From Catelliglobosispora koreensis DSM 44566 (lineage in GTDB: Bacteria > Actinomycetota > Actinomycetes > Mycobacteriales > Micromonosporaceae), in assembly GCF_000379685.1 (NCBI RefSeq), contig NZ_KB903283.1:1-64000 (forward strand): a stretch of 64,000 nucleotides of DNA. Direction: 5' to 3'. How positions within the stretch are numbered: position 1 is the stretch's first letter; every line of letters starts with the position of its first letter. This document shows positions 8,744 to 16,789 of the stretch, one piece after another. The translations under genes were made by a program, and so were the position numbers. The notes under the pieces are model-generated. The model did no database searches, was not told the origin of the DNA, and saw nothing but the letters and a program-made list of their open reading frames with translations.

Positions 8744-10212
8744 CTCCAGCCGGCGAGCTGGCCGTGGTATTCGGCTGCGCCATCGGTCAGGCGGATGCGG
8801 CCATCGGGATAGAGCGACAGCGCGAATCCCTGCTGGCTCAACGCAACCCGGAACCCGTCGAGGTCGGCCCCGCCGAGGCTCGCTTGCACGGGCAGGGCGT
8901 GGGAGATGACGCGCAGGGTTCCCTTGCCGCTATCGGGCAGGGAAAGATCGCGTCCAGTGCGGATGAAGTGCAGGTCAGCGCTGCCCTGAAGGATTTGGCG
9001 GGGCTCGATCAGGGGCGTGTAAGCCTCGTACACCCGGCGGGTTTGCCTGCCTTCATCCCACTCAAGCACGATGTCGAACGCGGGCCGGTATTTGCTCGTG
9101 CGGCCATAGGCCGAAACCTTGGGAAGCCCTGTCGCCACAGCGTTTTCCGGTGCCGAGGTCGCCTGCACGATGCGGATGTGCGCCGGGAAGATCTCGCGAA
9201 GACGTTCGCTGACATAAGGAATCTGGCTCATGCCCCCAGAAAGGACCACCACGTCGACATCGGCGGCGAGGTCCTCAACCGGAATGCGGGCGATGTCGCG
9301 GGCCGACTTGCCTGACCCGGACGGGACCGCCGCGACACGCAGCGCCGCGGCCACGAACAGTTCGGCGCGGTCCATCTGATCGGCGAAGGCACGGTTGAGC
9401 CGCTCGCGGCTGTACGGAATGGAGGCGATCCCGAAGTCACGGCGCGGCAGTTTGGCGTCGATCTCGGTCTCGGTGCTCAGCGCGATCTTTGCTTCCTGTG
9501 CGGCGTAAAGCAACCGGGCCCGCGCGCGCCGTGGACGGGGCAGATAGGCCACGTCAATGCCCATAGCGGCGAGCCCGAATTCGAGGTCTTCGGCGATAGC
9601 CTCATCCAGAGCGTTACCGGCCTCGGCCACGCCCAGGGCTGCCAGGACGGCAACGTCATAGTGGTCATCGCCGGTGACATCGAGCACGGCGACATCAAGC
9701 GTGCCGCCGCCCATGTCAAACACGAGCACCCGGACCGGGCCGGTGCCGGGATTGGCTGCCAGCCAAGCGATTCCGGCCGCCACGGGCTCGTCAACGAGGC
9801 TGGCCAAGGTCGTGTTTAGACCGGCGCGGCTAGCGGCCTGCACCAGGCGGCGGCGCTGCGTGCCGTCCCACATCGCGGGGCAGCCCATCATGACGTTGGT
9901 GCTTGTCAAGATCGGAGCGCGGCGGGCCACTTCGCGCAGCATCTCGGCGATCAGATCATCGACGCGCACATCACGCAGGCCCGTCGGGGTGTCCAGCTGA
10001 ACGAACTGCTTGCCTTCGGTGATGAACCGCTTGATGGACCGGATCAGTTGCTCCGGCGTCAGGTCTTGCGCGTTCTCACCGACGAGTGTGTTGCCATCTT
10101 CGTCGTATCCCACCAACGACGGCATCCACGCACGTGACTCCCCGATCGGGACGATGCCACTTGGTGATGCGACCAGCGTGGTAGAGGTACCAAAGTCAAG
10201 CCCGCTATTCAA
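8740..10212 (-). CDS. Hsp70-family chaperone with atypical C-terminus
   Basis: A 490-residue Hsp70/actin-fold ATPase. The phosphate-1 motif GLDFGTSTT is at residues 4-12, connect-1 RSIKRF near residue 58, phosphate-2 VLVFDMGGGTLDVAVLDV near residue 164, and the adenosine motif VVLSGGMSQIPYVSERL near residue 335. Only about 110 residues follow the nucleotide-binding domain and they do not resemble the DnaK substrate domain and lid, so total length is well below DnaK (about 610-640). The TTG start at 10212 has AGGTGA 5 bases upstream, lying over the stop of the GrpE-like gene, so the two are translationally linked. No J-protein gene is adjacent. The client is unknown. Confidence 0.87.
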   Translation of the reverse strand: MNSGLDFGTSTTLVASPSGIVPIGESRAWMPSLVGYDEDGNTLVGENAQDLTPEQLIRSIKRFITEGKQFVQLDTPTGLRDVRVDDLIAEMLREVARRAPILTSTNVMMGCPAMWDGTQRRRLVQAASRAGLNTTLASLVDEPVAAGIAWLAANPGTGPVRVLVFDMGGGTLDVAVLDVTGDDHYDVAVLAALGVAEAGNALDEAIAEDLEFGLAAMGIDVAYLPRPRRARARLLYAAQEAKIALSTETEIDAKLPRRDFGIASIPYSRERLNRAFADQMDRAELFVAAALRVAAVPSGSGKSARDIARIPVEDLAADVDVVVLSGGMSQIPYVSERLREIFPAHIRIVQATSAPENAVATGLPKVSAYGRTSKYRPAFDIVLEWDEGRQTRRVYEAYTPLIEPRQILQGSADLHFIRTGRDLSLPDSGKGTLRVISHALPVQASLGGADLDGFRVALSQQGFALSLYPDGRIRLTDGAAEYHGQLAGWS

Positions 10213-10220
10213 AAGGTCAC

Positions 10221-10937
10221 CTAATCTTCGACGACTGCTTTGCCGAGCAGTACATCCTCGTCTTGTGTTTTCCAGATATACCCCGGGCGTACGACGATTA
10301 CCGGCGCTCCGTCGCGTATTTGCCCCCCGATCGGGGTGTGCTTTTTGCGGTCAAACCGGGTCTCTTCGCCCGCTTGGCCTACGGGGTCGAGCCCGCTTCG
10401 CCGCACGAAGGCCCGCACTTGACGCATCATGACCGGCAGGTCGGTCTCGTTGCCGATGAGTTCTTCCACTTCGCTGGCCAGTTCGGCTAGTTTGCGGATC
10501 GCGTCAATGGCTTCCTGACGCTGTCTAGCAGCCTCTTCCCCACTGTCATCGCTCGCAGGGCTGTCTTCATTGGACTCCACGGCAGGCGCCTCGGTCAGGG
10601 CACCACGGATGACCTCGGACAGTGCTTCCTTCTCACTGTCACTCAAACCGCCCTTGACCAGCAGGTCCAGCGCTTCGGCCGGGCTGAGTTCCGTCAACGG
10701 CCGGTTCCACCGGTACCGCGGCCCTTCGGTGACGATGTGCTCGTTTACTTTGATCCGCTTCTGGACGGTGGGCCATGCCTTATCGGCATCCGTCTTGGGG
10801 ACACCAGCGTCTTGCAGGGCCTTCTTGACGTCAATGGCACTCATCGGCTCGCCCGTTTCCTGAAGCAGCTGCAGCACAGCCGCTTCCGGATCGGCGTCGA
10901 ACAGCCTCGCCAGCGCCTTTGGGTCCCGTCCAGTCAC
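10221..10937 (-). CDS. GrpE-like nucleotide exchange factor with N-terminal helical/winged domain
   Basis: A 238-residue protein from the GTG at 10937; a GTG at 10997 in the same frame would add 20 residues with weak codon bias, so the start is uncertain. The C-terminal part resembles the GrpE beta domain: RFDRKKHTPIGG, then VIVVRPGYIW and a terminal AVVED, matching the GrpE pattern of F-D-x-x-x-H and GY-x-(W/L). A helical stretch before it (RQRQEAIDAIRKLAELASEV) fits the GrpE stalk. The N-terminal 100 residues look like a small winged-helix/helical domain (SAIDVKKALQDAGVPK) that ordinary GrpE lacks. It lies 8 bases upstream of the Hsp70 gene, supporting a dedicated exchange-factor role. Confidence 0.75.
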   Translation of the reverse strand: MTGRDPKALARLFDADPEAAVLQLLQETGEPMSAIDVKKALQDAGVPKTDADKAWPTVQKRIKVNEHIVTEGPRYRWNRPLTELSPAEALDLLVKGGLSDSEKEALSEVIRGALTEAPAVESNEDSPASDDSGEEAARQRQEAIDAIRKLAELASEVEELIGNETDLPVMMRQVRAFVRRSGLDPVGQAGEETRFDRKKHTPIGGQIRDGAPVIVVRPGYIWKTQDEDVLLGKAVVED

Positions 10938-10975
10938 GACAGCACTGTAATGCCTGGCCCGCACCACGCGTGCAA

Positions 10976-12355
10976 CTAGCCGCAACTCGCTTTCCACGCC
11001 TCATGAAGCTGAGTGAGGCGAGAGACGTCAGCTGGCCGTTGTGCTGCCAGATTGCTGATTTCGCCGGGATCGGCGGCGAGGTCGAACAAGTAGATTCCGC
11101 TGCCAGGATCGGTGTGTTCGACTTGGCGGATCGCCTCGGCGTAGGGCGAGCCTGGCTCGACCCAGAGCAGCTTGAGGTCACCTTCCCTGACAGCCCACTG
11201 GAATCCGCAATCCCAGTGAAGGACGCGCCCGCCGTCTTCGCCGGCCGATGTCCAGCCTGGCAAGAGATTGTGGCCGTCGTGGTCTCCGGAGGGCGCACCC
11301 GCGGCGGCAAGCAACGTTGGGGCGAGGTCGAGCAAACTCGCCGGAGTCAGGGCGGTGTAGCCCGCGGGCAGCCGCCCACCCGGCCAGCGTGCGATCAGCG
11401 GAACGCGGATGCCCCCGTCAAACAGCGTGTATTTGGTGCCACGTAACGGGGTGTTGTCCCCGTAGTTGCAGGTGGATCCGCCGTTGTCGGTGGTGTAGAC
11501 AACGAGGGTCTCCCCGGCGGTGCCGGTCTTATCGAGCAGGCTCAACAGCTTGCCGATCTCAGCGTCCATCAGTTCCAGCTGAGCCAGATAATAGGCCCGC
11601 CCGTTATCGAGGTTTGGCGAGATTGCTCCGTCGTACCAGTCCACGTAGTCCGAGACATCGGGATTCCAGTCCGGATGCTTTGGCAGGCCGCGCTTTTCCA
11701 GCTCCTCATCGGGCAACTGCCAGCAAAAGTTGTGTACCGAGTTGAACGCCAGCATCAGGAAATAGGGCCGTTGCTGCGCGGTCTTGCGGCCGACGAAATC
11801 GCGGGCACGGTCCCCGAGTTCGGCGGTCAGGAATCCCTCACCATCGACTTCTGTGTCGCCTTCCAGGAACGGCTGCACGCCCATGCGTGAGGCGGCGTCG
11901 TCGCCATATTCAGAGACCGCAGTCTTTGACCGGCGCATGTAATTGAGCCGTCCCATCGACAGTGCCGCGAGGCCGTAATAGGACTCGTCGAAACCGTGCC
12001 GGTTGGGGCAGGCACGATCTCCCGGCTTGTCCTTGCCATAGTGCACCTTGCCCAGGTAAGCCGTGTCGTAACCCTGAGCTCGCAGGTCCTCAGCCAGCGT
12101 CGGGATGTCTGGCGGCGCGAACGCGGCGTCATCGAACCAGTGCACACCCCAGCGGGCTTGATGACGCCCGGTGATGATCCCTGACCGTGACGGGCTGCAG
12201 ATCGGAGCCGAGACATAAGCCTGGTCGCACGAGACTCCCTCGGCGGCGAGCCGGTCCAGGGCAGGCGTGCGCACATCGGCGTGGATGCCCAGATGCCCGC
12301 GATCGGCGTACCCGTGGTCGTCAGAAACGATGAGGATGATGTTTGGCCGGCGCAT
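10976..12355 (-). CDS. Sulfatase (type I, formylglycine-dependent)
   Basis: A 459-residue arylsulfatase-family hydrolase with no signal peptide, so cytoplasmic. The metal site SDDHGYAD is at residues 11-18. The sulfatase signature CSPSRSGIITGRH starts at Cys53, which would be oxidised to formylglycine. KVHYGKDKPG and TTDNGGSTCNYGDN supply further active-site residues. I took the ATG at 12355 because it directly precedes the conserved MRRPNIILIVSDDHG; a GTG at 12373 adds six residues. It lies downstream of the two-component genes with a 46-base gap, so it may be part of their output operon. A formylglycine-generating enzyme is not in this window. Confidence 0.93.
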   Translation of the reverse strand: MRRPNIILIVSDDHGYADRGHLGIHADVRTPALDRLAAEGVSCDQAYVSAPICSPSRSGIITGRHQARWGVHWFDDAAFAPPDIPTLAEDLRAQGYDTAYLGKVHYGKDKPGDRACPNRHGFDESYYGLAALSMGRLNYMRRSKTAVSEYGDDAASRMGVQPFLEGDTEVDGEGFLTAELGDRARDFVGRKTAQQRPYFLMLAFNSVHNFCWQLPDEELEKRGLPKHPDWNPDVSDYVDWYDGAISPNLDNGRAYYLAQLELMDAEIGKLLSLLDKTGTAGETLVVYTTDNGGSTCNYGDNTPLRGTKYTLFDGGIRVPLIARWPGGRLPAGYTALTPASLLDLAPTLLAAAGAPSGDHDGHNLLPGWTSAGEDGGRVLHWDCGFQWAVREGDLKLLWVEPGSPYAEAIRQVEHTDPGSGIYLFDLAADPGEISNLAAQRPADVSRLTQLHEAWKASCG

Positions 12356-12401
12356 GGCACGTGATTCAACCACAGCTCACGCCAGCAGTAAACGGTTACT
12401 T

Positions 12402-13043
12402 TCAGGCCAGGCCGGCTTCTTTGGCGATGATGGCGGCCTGCACACGCGAGGTGCAGCCGAGCTTGGACAGGACCCGCGAGACATGTGTCTTAGCCGTGGC
12501 CTCGCTGATGGTGAACTCAGCGGCGATGTCGGCATTGGACAGTCCGCGGCCGAGAGCGGCCAGGATGTCCCGTTCACGGCCCGTCAAACTGTCCAGTTCC
12601 GGTGCCAGCACCGGAGCGGGCGCGGCATGCGTGAACGTATTGAGCACCCGGCGCGTGACCTCGGGCGCGATAACGCCGTCGCCAGCGGCGACCCGCCGGA
12701 CCGCGTCAATGAGGGCGGCCGGCTCGACGGTTTTGAGCAGGAACCCGGCCGCCCCAGCCCGCAGCGCGCCGAACACGTATTCATCAACGTCAAACGTGGT
12801 CAGAATCAGCACCTGCGACAAGCCTTCGGCAGTGATCGCCTGCGTGGCGGCGATGCCGTCCATTCCCGGCATGCGCACGTCCATCAGCACCACATCGGGA
12901 CGCAGGGCACGCGCCTGACGGATGGCCACTTCACCGTCACCGGCCTCGGCGACCACTTCGATGTCGTCGGCGGCTACCAGCACCAGGCGCAGCCCGGCAC
13001 GGATCGCCCCGTGGTCGTCGGCGATAACGACGCGCGTGCTCAT
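12402..13043 (-). CDS. NarL/LuxR-family response regulator
   Basis: A 213-residue response regulator. The receiver domain begins MSTRVVIADDHGAIR, with the acidic pair at residues 9-10, the phospho-acceptor Asp55 in VLMDVRMPG, and the conserved Thr and Lys in ILTTFD and LLKTVEP. The C-terminal LuxR-type helix-turn-helix starts near residue 145 (LTGREREILAALGRGLSNADIA-like). The start at 13043 overlaps the kinase stop by 4 bases (ATGA); an upstream in-frame start would only add sequence coded inside the kinase gene. It should control transcription in response to the adjacent kinase, possibly of the downstream sulfatase/chaperone genes. Confidence 0.95.
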   Translation of the reverse strand: MSTRVVIADDHGAIRAGLRLVLVAADDIEVVAEAGDGEVAIRQARALRPDVVLMDVRMPGMDGIAATQAITAEGLSQVLILTTFDVDEYVFGALRAGAAGFLLKTVEPAALIDAVRRVAAGDGVIAPEVTRRVLNTFTHAAPAPVLAPELDSLTGRERDILAALGRGLSNADIAAEFTISEATAKTHVSRVLSKLGCTSRVQAAIIAKEAGLA

Positions 13044-14239
13044 CTGTCCACTCCAGACGGTGCTCGAAGCGGGAGACTGGCCCGCACGACCCAAACGCCA
13101 CCCTCGTCCCGTGCGCTGACCGTCCCACCGAGCAGCGCCGCCCGTTGCGTCATGCTCCACAGCCCCGTTCCGGCGCTAAGAGCTTCGCTAAGCGCCGCGG
13201 GCCGCTGGGTGAGGGTGTTGGTGACGGTCACCTGCAACCGGTCGGTGACCGAGACGGTGATGTGCACAGCCGATCCGGGGGCGTGTTTACGGGCATTGGT
13301 CAGTGCCTCGCTGACGATCCGGTAGCCGGCCTGATCTATCAGTGCCGGAATCGCCTGCTGCGGAAGCGAATCCAGTGTCACGTTCATGCCAGTCGCCTGT
13401 GCCGAGGCCACCAGATCGGGCAAGCGCGCAAGACCAGCGGCGGCAACGGCTTGGCTGTCACTGGCGCGCAGCAACGTAATCATCGAGCGCATCTCCTCCA
13501 GCGCGGCCAGGCTACTTTGACGGACCGCTTGCAGGGCGGCACGATCGCGGTCGCTGTCCGGCGGACGGGCCAGGGCCGCGCCGGAGTGAATGGCGGTGGT
13601 GGACAGGTGGGCGGCGATCACGTCGTGCAGTTCCCGTGCCATCGAGGCACGTTCCTCGTCGATGGCCTCGTGACGGGCCCGTTCCGTGTTGACCTGGCCT
13701 AGCTCGCGCTGCTGACGGATGTTGGCCGCCCACCACAGCGGCACGATGAGCAGCGCCGTGAGCTGCAACGCCATGAACACCGACGCCCGCATATCGCCCA
13801 CGGCCAGGCCGATGACGACGGAGACGGTGCCAATGAGCACTACCACGCAGGTCATTACGGTGGTCCGGGCGCGGGAGCCGGCGTACATGCCCGCGGAGAA
13901 CAACAGGTCGAAGATGACCAGGACCATGCCCACACTGCCGCCCAGGCCGATGTCGGCAGTGGTCACGACAGCGCCGGCGCTGAGCGCGAGGACCGGACGG
14001 TGGCGCTTGACCAGCATTGCCAGGCAGCCGATGGCCAGCAGCACGCTATGCCACCACAGCGGCGAGCCTTCAAGCGCCGGGATCTTCGCGTCGGGATAGA
14101 CGTGAATGAGGCCGATCAGGTTGAGCGCCAGGCCCATCGCGAAGATGAGCAATGCGACCGCGGTGTCCTGAAACCGGGTGCTGGCACGCCAGCGAGCCTT
14201 CAGCCCGCTCCACCACGCCACCGCACCCATGGTCACCAT
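13040..14239 (-). CDS. Sensor histidine kinase (HisKA_3, NarL partner)
   Basis: A 399-residue membrane kinase. Five to six hydrophobic segments fill residues 25-172. A dimerisation/phosphoacceptor helix carries the motif ARELHDVIAAHLSTT with phospho-His205. A HATPase domain follows: EALTNARKHAPGSA (N box) and GTGLWSMTQRAALLGG (G box). The extracytoplasmic loops are short, so the signal is probably sensed in or near the membrane. Two ATG codons, at 14239 and 14230, are possible starts. Its stop overlaps the response-regulator start. It is divergent from the GAP-family gene across a 111-base gap. Confidence 0.94.
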   Translation of the reverse strand: MVTMGAVAWWSGLKARWRASTRFQDTAVALLIFAMGLALNLIGLIHVYPDAKIPALEGSPLWWHSVLLAIGCLAMLVKRHRPVLALSAGAVVTTADIGLGGSVGMVLVIFDLLFSAGMYAGSRARTTVMTCVVVLIGTVSVVIGLAVGDMRASVFMALQLTALLIVPLWWAANIRQQRELGQVNTERARHEAIDEERASMARELHDVIAAHLSTTAIHSGAALARPPDSDRDRAALQAVRQSSLAALEEMRSMITLLRASDSQAVAAAGLARLPDLVASAQATGMNVTLDSLPQQAIPALIDQAGYRIVSEALTNARKHAPGSAVHITVSVTDRLQVTVTNTLTQRPAALSEALSAGTGLWSMTQRAALLGGTVSARDEGGVWVVRASLPLRAPSGVDR

Positions 14240-14350
14240 CTCAGCACAGGCGCCGCGGCACCGGCGTCAGTCAAAGGATGTACGCGCCCGTGCCCAGGTG
14301 CCATAGTTTGGCCGGCGCGCCGCCCGGGTTGATCCCCCAGTGTTAACGGC

Positions 14351-15055
14351 ATGGATATCGCGTTCCTGGGATCGCTTGCCGCGCTCGCCCTCATAGACTC
14401 CACCAGCTTCGGCACGCTGCTGATCCCGATCTGGTTCCTGCTTCATCCGGGAAAACTGCGCGGCAGCCGCATTCTAGTGTTCCTCGGCACCGTCGCCACG
14501 TTCTACTTCGCCGTCGGCCTTGGGCTTGTCTATGGCCTGTCCCGGTTCATGCCACAGATTACAGCTTTCCTCGACACCCCAGGCGCGATGTGGACACAGC
14601 TCATCCTTGGTGTGGCACTGTTTTTCCTCAGCTTCCGGCTCGACAGCAAGCGCAAGAAGAAGTCAGGCGGTGGCCGGGTGCTCAAGTGGCGTGAACGTGC
14701 CCTCGGCGCCGACGGTCAAAACGGTGGCCTGTTCTCGCTAATCGGACTCGCGTTGACCGCCGCCGTCATCGAGGTCGGCAGCATGTTGCCTTACCTGGCC
14801 GCGATCGGCCTCATCACCACCGCCGCGCTGACGTTGCCGCAAACCGGGCTCGTGCTCGCCGGCTATTGCCTGGTGATGATTCTGCCCGCGCTCGTGCTGA
14901 TGGCGCTGCGGATAACGGCCGGGCACCGCATCGAAGGGCTGCTCACGAAAATCAGCAACTGGATGACCAACAGCGATGCGATCGCCTGGATCGTTGGCAT
15001 TGTTGGGTTTCTGCTGGCCCGTGATGCCGCCGTGCGGCTGGAGCTGATTGGCTAG
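14351..15055 (+). CDS. GAP-family membrane protein (Sap/sulfolipid-addressing type)
   Basis: A 234-residue protein with about six membrane segments. The N-terminal LALIDSTSFGTLLIPIWFLL matches the GAP/Sap family (peptidoglycolipid- and sulfolipid-1-addressing proteins of mycobacteria and relatives), which resembles LysE-type exporters. A basic cytoplasmic loop (RLDSKRKKKSGGGR) near residue 98 separates two hydrophobic halves. A role in moving a lipid or small molecule to the envelope is inferred from the family only. No polyketide or glycolipid gene is nearby. The stop codon overlaps that of the convergent GNAT gene in a CTAG. Confidence 0.82.
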   Translation: MDIAFLGSLAALALIDSTSFGTLLIPIWFLLHPGKLRGSRILVFLGTVATFYFAVGLGLVYGLSRFMPQITAFLDTPGAMWTQLILGVALFFLSFRLDSKRKKKSGGGRVLKWRERALGADGQNGGLFSLIGLALTAAVIEVGSMLPYLAAIGLITTAALTLPQTGLVLAGYCLVMILPALVLMALRITAGHRIEGLLTKISNWMTNSDAIAWIVGIVGFLLARDAAVRLELIG

Positions 15056-15576
15056 AAGCGCTTGACGAGCAACTCAAACTCCAGATCGGCGAACTTCGGG
15101 ATACCGAAACGCTCATCGCCGTACGGAAAAGGGCTCATCGTTCCTGTTCTCTTATAACCCCTCCGCTCGTACCAGGCGATCAGTTCCTCCCGCCGCGAAA
15201 TCACGGTCATCCGCATCTCGCTGATGTTCCATTCGCGGCGGGCATAGTCTTCGGCGGCAGCGATCATCTGCTTGCCGATCCCGGATCCTTGCAGCAGCGG
15301 ACGCACCGCGAACATGCCGAAATATGCGTACGTGTCGTGCCGCTCCAAATGACAGCACGCCACGAGCTCGTTTCGCTGGCCGGCAACCAGAATCACACTG
15401 TCCGGACCGGACAGTAACGCCGCCACCGATTCGGTGTCCGTTCGCCGCCCGGCAAGCAGATCCGCCTCGTGGGTCCACCCAGCCTTGCTGCTCTCGCCGC
15501 GATACGCCGACTCAACCAGCTCAACGATCGCCGGCACCTCACCAGCTGCCGCTAGCCGCCATTCGAACTCAGCCAC
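15052..15576 (-). CDS. GNAT-family N-acetyltransferase
   Basis: A 174-residue single-domain GNAT enzyme. The acetyl-CoA pyrophosphate-binding motif A is VRPLLQGSGIGKQMI near residue 93, preceded by the typical strand YAYFGMFAV. Motif B is LIAWYERRGYKRTG near residue 134. I chose the GTG at 15576, which gives VAEFEWRLAAAGEV and has a GGTAGG about 9 bases upstream; the frame can extend to 15651 without family similarity. The acceptor substrate cannot be predicted. It is convergent with the GAP-family gene. Confidence 0.88.
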   Translation of the reverse strand: MAEFEWRLAAAGEVPAIVELVESAYRGESSKAGWTHEADLLAGRRTDTESVAALLSGPDSVILVAGQRNELVACCHLERHDTYAYFGMFAVRPLLQGSGIGKQMIAAAEDYARREWNISEMRMTVISRREELIAWYERRGYKRTGTMSPFPYGDERFGIPKFADLEFELLVKRF

Positions 15577-15692
15577 GGTGACCAACCTACCCGTTCGGAT
15601 GCGTCCGGAAGTGTTCTGGATCCCCGAAACCCCATCGAAAGATCGGCACACTTACCGGGATAACTGAAACCCTTCAGCGGGGAGGAAAACCT

Positions 15693-16100
15693 GTGCACAG
15701 CTCACCACCCAGACTCAAGCGCCTGCTCACGACCGCCGCAGCGGTGACGGCACTGTTGGCCGGCAGCATGGTCGCTGCCCCGGCGGCGCACGCCGCTCCC
15801 GTGCCGGCTCCGGACCCGTGCGCGCACAAGAGCCACGACTACAACGGAGAAGGCAAGGCCTACACCAACAAGGACCTCAACCTCAAAGCCGAGCCTGCCT
15901 CGTCATGCAACAACACCAGCTGGATTCCGCAAGGAACTCTCGTGTACTACCACTGCTTCTACTACAACGTTCACGGCAACCTGTGGTGGTACGTCCGGGC
16001 GGCCGGATCGAACAAGTACGGCTGGACTTCTGCCGCGAATCTGTACGACCAGTCCAGTGATGAAAACGGCGACGGCTGGATCTCTTACATCGCCTGCTAG
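15693..16100 (+). CDS. Small secreted SH3-like protein
   Basis: A 135-residue exported protein. GTG start with GGGGAGGAA 5 bases upstream. Signal peptide residues 1-34 (basic start, TTAAAVTALLAGSM core, AHA-A cleavage). The mature 100 residues hold four cysteines, probably two disulfides, and a beta-rich SH3b-like pattern: LNLKAEPASSC, WIPQGTLVYYHCFYY, NLWWYVRAAGSNKYGWTSAANL. The last stretch is the usual GY/GWV-like SH3b strand. Such small single-domain proteins bind cell wall or regulate exported enzymes, but no partner is evident here. It is followed by a strong bidirectional terminator. Confidence 0.85.
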   Translation: MHSSPPRLKRLLTTAAAVTALLAGSMVAAPAAHAAPVPAPDPCAHKSHDYNGEGKAYTNKDLNLKAEPASSCNNTSWIPQGTLVYYHCFYYNVHGNLWWYVRAAGSNKYGWTSAANLYDQSSDENGDGWISYIAC

Positions 16101-16144
16101 CTAAACAGTGCTGGCCAGGTTTCCGCCTGGCCGGCACTGTTTAG
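16101..16144. terminator. Strong bidirectional terminator
   Basis: A 19-base inverted repeat (16101-16119 with 16126-16144) has one G-U pair and a six-base loop. It starts right after the stop of the SH3-like gene and lies 9 bases before the end of the convergent YjbR/HhH gene, so it can serve both. Confidence 0.85.
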
Positions 16145-16153
16145 CCATACGGG

Positions 16154-16687
16154 CTAAGACTTGAGCGACCGTCCACTGGCGACAAGAGCCTCACCGAGAA
16201 GGCGAATAGCTTTCGGACCCATGCCATGCATGGCTTTCAGCTGCTCCTCGGTGATGTTAGCGAGCTCGTCCAGAGTCGTGATGCCAGCGTTGACGAGCGC
16301 TTGCGTGGCCGGTTTCCCGATCGCCTTCGGCAAGTCACCGACCGCGCCCGGCACGGCGGCGTCGGCGGCAGCGGCCTGGCTGGCCAGCCGCTTCGGAGCA
16401 TGCCAGAGCCAGGCGCGGCGGACCCAGTGATTGAGCTGCTGGCCATTGATGTCGGCAAGGGGCACCTGAACCCCGGCGGCGGCCGTCAGGCGCTGCGCCG
16501 TTGGGTGCTCGGCGAGAACGGCATCGGCATCGGCATCCGCGACGTGAAGCCGCACGATATTGCCTTCTGCCAGCGCCGCGAACGTCTTCCCACTGACGGT
16601 GAAACGCGACATGCCCTCGTCATTACGCTGTTCAGCGGCCTCGGGCAGGGAAAGCGCGGTCTTGCGCAATTGAGCGAACGTGGTCAT
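16154..16687 (-). CDS. MmcQ/YjbR-like protein with C-terminal helix-hairpin-helix domain
   Basis: A 177-residue fusion. Residues 1-105 resemble the MmcQ/YjbR fold: MTTFAQLRKTALSLPEA at the start, FTVSGKTFAALAEG in the middle, WVRRAWLWHAPKRL at the end. Residues about 118-175 resemble a helix-hairpin-helix/RNA-polymerase-alpha-CTD-like unit with LPKAIGKPATQALVNAGITT and MHGMGPKAIRLLGEAL. Both parts are associated with nucleic-acid binding in their families, so a DNA-binding role is plausible but not shown. It has no operon partner. Confidence 0.8.
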   Translation of the reverse strand: MTTFAQLRKTALSLPEAAEQRNDEGMSRFTVSGKTFAALAEGNIVRLHVADADADAVLAEHPTAQRLTAAAGVQVPLADINGQQLNHWVRRAWLWHAPKRLASQAAAADAAVPGAVGDLPKAIGKPATQALVNAGITTLDELANITEEQLKAMHGMGPKAIRLLGEALVASGRSLKS

Positions 16688-16789
16688 AGTTTACTTTCGC
16701 ATTCGGTCGCCGATGGTAGTGCTAGCCCCCGCACGGATGCGGTGGCTGGCGGGATTCCGTAGTTATGGGCGATTCGACACACTTGATCA

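Noticed and set aside
12267-13325. 352-codon plus-strand frame opposite the response regulator and kinase
   Set aside because: It covers two well-conserved genes on the other strand and shows no domain.
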